A stretch of 8,078 nucleotides of DNA from Kiritimatiellia bacterium (GTDB taxonomy: Bacteria; Verrucomicrobiota; Kiritimatiellia; RFP12; UBA1067): assembly GCA_017411125.1 (NCBI GenBank), contig JAFPNP010000300.1:1-8078 (forward strand), written 5' to 3'. Below, piece by piece: positions 7,115 through 8,078 of this stretch (within the stretch, counting starts at the first letter, position 1; each line of letters opens with the position of its first letter). Position numbers and translations under genes: made by a program. The notes below the pieces were generated by a model. The model saw only the letters and a program-made list of their open reading frames with translations. It was not told where the DNA came from and did not search any database.

Positions 7115-7217
7115 CTTAATCGCAACCGCAGGAATTTCGCACAATGCAGCGCGTATCTTGCACGGGGCGCAAGCAAGAAAGCGAGGCCGCAGCAAAAATT
7201 CGGCGATTCTGAGACAG

Positions 7218-7234
7218 CCATCGCGCTGCGATGG
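7218..7234. repeat. Small perfect hairpin
   Basis: CCATCGC and GCGATGG are perfect 7-bp arms with a GCT loop. There is no T-run on either side, so it is not an intrinsic terminator. It lies in unexplained intergenic DNA about 190 bp upstream of rpsP. Confidence 0.4.
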
Positions 7235-7303
7235 ACGAAAACGGCGCAGCAACGGGCAGAACTGAGGACGTGGCGGCGACGCTGCACTATCTACAATCGT
7301 GAG

Positions 7304-7333
7304 CCTATAGGGGGGCGATTATAACCCCATAGG
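7304..7333. repeat. Bulged hairpin CCTAT(A)GGGG ... CCCCATAGG
   Basis: CCTAT pairs with ATAGG and GGGG with CCCC, with a single A bulge and an 11-nt loop. The loop and its edge read TTATAAT on the minus strand, a -10-like string without a good -35. The octamer CCATAGGG at the right arm occurs again at 7386-7393. Its role is unknown. Confidence 0.4.
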
Positions 7334-7375
7334 GAAAACGGAAAATCCTGCAAGGGAAAGAAAACTGCAATGACG

Positions 7376-7398
7376 ATGCGCCAAGCCATAGGGCGCAT
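7376..7398. repeat. Hairpin ATGCGCC ... GGCGCAT
   Basis: Perfect 7-bp arms with a 9-nt loop that includes most of the second CCATAGGG copy. It is not followed by a T-tract on either strand. Together with the hairpins at 7218 and 7304 it makes this part of the spacer more structured than plain intergenic DNA. Confidence 0.35.
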
Positions 7399-7570
7399 AC
7401 GCAAGCACGCCCCCGAAACCGAATCGACATTACGCGCAATCTGCCGCAACAGATACTGCCGACCCGTCAGAAAATGAGCCATATTTGATTTGTCGAAATC
7501 ACGGGATAACGTCTATTGTAAGGGCGGAACGATTATTATAGGCACTTTGAGCAGCTTAAAACGCTGTTTC

Positions 7571-7605
7571 TTGTGACAGTCAAGTCGGTTATTTGACTAT
7601 ATTAT
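7571..7605 (+). promoter_or_regulatory. Possible promoter with overlapping inverted repeat, upstream of the prepilin gene
   Basis: An AT-rich stretch ends in TATATTAT (7598-7605), which resembles a -10. The best -35-like string is GTGACA (7573-7578), but its 19-bp spacing to TATATT is long. AGTCAA (7579-7584) and TTGACT (7593-7598) are perfect inverted arms with an 8-nt spacer, lying between the two elements as an activator or repressor site could. If used, transcription would begin at about 7609-7613, exactly at the left arm of the heptad inverted repeat. Confidence 0.35.
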
Positions 7606-7609
7606 AGAG

Positions 7610-7695
7610 GGACGTTCGACAATCGACGGCCGACAACCGCGACGACTTCCGACATGGCGAGTTGCCGGCTGTCGGTCGCCGATTGTCGAACGTCC
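7610..7695. repeat. 86-bp heptad-phased inverted repeat
   Basis: Left arm 7610-7639 and right arm 7666-7695 are complementary at 27 of 30 positions, including the outer 16 without a mismatch, around a 26-nt centre. From 7611 to 7694 the sequence can be cut into twelve 7-bp units. The left units fit GACNNYC (for example GACGTTC, GACAATC), and the right units fit the complement, mostly ending in GTC (GATTGTC, GAACGTC). The phase is kept across the centre, although the middle units are off consensus. It would form a long stable hairpin in RNA or a cruciform in DNA. No coding signature is seen, and seven is not a codon multiple. It may be a dispersed intergenic repeat or a 5' leader structure. 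Confidence 0.75.
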
Positions 7696-7744
7696 GGCTC
7701 CGAAAACAACCAAACAACAACTCAAGCCCAAAAGGAAGCCAATC

Positions 7745-7852
7745 ATGACAAAATCTGCAATCAAGCCGCCGTCCGGCACGCGTCGGGAACAACGCGCCCT
7801 GCCAGGCAGACATTCGAACTTCGATGAACCAGACGGGGCCGGGCGGCGTTAA
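7745..7852 (+). CDS. Possible small ORF (35 aa) upstream of the prepilin gene
   Basis: ATG at 7745 opens a 35-codon frame ending at TAA 7850-7852. AAAGGA at 7731-7736 lies 8 nt before the ATG, the best ribosome binding site on the plus strand of this spacer. The peptide is basic and hydrophilic (starts MTKSAIKPPSGTRREQRA, ends GAGRR), without a membrane segment or recognisable motif. It ends 47 bp before the prepilin ATG, so a leader peptide or coupled small gene is possible. The evidence is the ribosome binding site and position only; a chance ORF is quite likely. Confidence 0.3.
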   Translation: MTKSAIKPPSGTRREQRALPGRHSNFDEPDGAGRR

Positions 7853-7899
7853 ATCTGAAAAGAACTCAAACATAACGAAAGCACAAGCAAGAACAAGAA

Positions 7900-8078
7900 A
7901 TGAAAAAAGCATTCACACTCATTGAACTTCTGATGGTTGTCGCGCTGATCGCCATCGTCTCGACACTGGCCGTGAGCAAGCTCGGCGGCGTGCGCGAAGG
8001 CGCCGCGCGCAAGGTCTCGCTCGCAAACCAGAAGGCCGTCGAACGGGCGGTGGAAGCGTATCTCGTGAACGGAGGGCG
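7900..8078 (+). CDS. Type IV pilin-like / GspG-like prepilin (3' end missing)
   Basis: The frame starts at ATG 7900 and runs off the right edge, giving 59 residues. It has the class III prepilin signature: a short basic leader MKKA, cleavage before Phe in A/FTLIELLMVVALIAI with Glu5 of the mature protein, a ~20-residue hydrophobic helix (about 5-25), then an amphipathic helix with NQKAVERAVEAYLVNGG, as in major pseudopilins and pilin-like proteins of this sort. The residue before cleavage is Ala, not the usual Gly. Such proteins are cleaved by a prepilin peptidase and assemble into pili or type II secretion pseudopili. In PVC bacteria they are often numerous orphan genes. No strong Shine-Dalgarno sequence is visible; the leader is A-rich. 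The exact subtype cannot be told without the C-terminus. Confidence 0.9.
   Translation, partial: MKKAFTLIELLMVVALIAIVSTLAVSKLGGVREGAARKVSLANQKAVERAVEAYLVNGG

Larger units (their letters stand above)
7030..7899. other. 870-bp intergenic region between divergent rpsP and prepilin genes
   Basis: No convincing protein-coding gene is seen here apart from a possible 35-codon ORF at 7745. Open frames on the minus strand (about 60-107 codons) have no recognisable family signature, and two cross the inverted repeat at 7610-7695. From left to right the region holds the rpsP promoter, the AAAAACGT palindrome, hairpins at 7218-7234, 7304-7333 and 7376-7398, a possible promoter at about 7571-7605 and the heptad-phased inverted repeat. 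No tRNA, tmRNA or SRP RNA could be recognised by eye. A non-coding RNA in 7115-7500 remains possible. Confidence 0.6.

Noticed and set aside
7291..7482. Minus-strand 63-codon frame (begins MAHFLTGRQ)
   Set aside because: Composition is unremarkable, no clear Shine-Dalgarno sequence was seen, and it runs through two hairpins. I could not support it as a gene, though it is not excluded.
7610..7695. CRISPR array or intrinsic terminator reading of the heptad repeat
   Set aside because: There are no 20-40 bp direct repeats with unique spacers. No T-tract follows the stem on the plus strand, and the 30-bp stem is too long for a typical terminator.
7589..7912. Minus-strand 107-codon frame with a hydrophobic start
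   Set aside because: The hydrophobic start is only the complement of the purine-rich prepilin leader, and the rest runs through the inverted repeat. No ribosome binding site or family pattern is seen.

Overview
This is a GC-rich bacterial window with tightly packed genes. The gene set and the type IV pilin-like / GspG-like N-terminus at the right edge suggest an uncultured member of the PVC group (Kiritimatiellota, Lentisphaerota or Verrucomicrobiota). That placement is inference from gene style and content, since no marker here can be tied to a lineage without a search.

Layout: (1) 1..555 (+) is the 3' end of an SGNH/GDSL hydrolase related to the platelet-activating-factor acetylhydrolase-like group. 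(2) A long minus-strand block follows, read from right to left: rpsP (S16), rplS (L19), trmD (tRNA m1G37 methyltransferase), a predicted lipoprotein with a glycosyl-hydrolase-like (GHL10/YngK type) domain, then after 86 bp topA (DNA topoisomerase I) and a XerC/D-type tyrosine recombinase. Junctions are tight: 22 bp between rpsP and rplS, a TAATG overlap for rplS/trmD, an ATGA overlap for trmD/lipoprotein, and an ATAA overlap for topA/xer. (3) 7030..7899 is about 870 bp without a clear gene. It holds the rpsP promoter, several hairpins, a striking 86-bp inverted repeat written in 7-bp units, and a possible 35-codon small ORF. (4) 7900..8078 (+) is the start of a prepilin-like protein cut by the window edge.

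How the genes work together: rpsP, rplS and trmD form a translation operon, but rimM is absent and L19 precedes TrmD, unlike the common rpsP-rimM-trmD-rplS order. The lipoprotein gene is translationally coupled to it. TopA and Xer both act on DNA topology and chromosome-dimer resolution and are probably co-transcribed.

No defence, CRISPR or complete mobile system is visible. The points most worth a second look are the heptad-phased inverted repeat before the prepilin gene, the recombinase that has no ATG/GTG/TTG start where its fold must begin but has a near-perfect Shine-Dalgarno sequence in front of ATA/ACG, and the zinc-finger-less TopA tail with three copies of an FxxSLRxQ...LSxxQ module.
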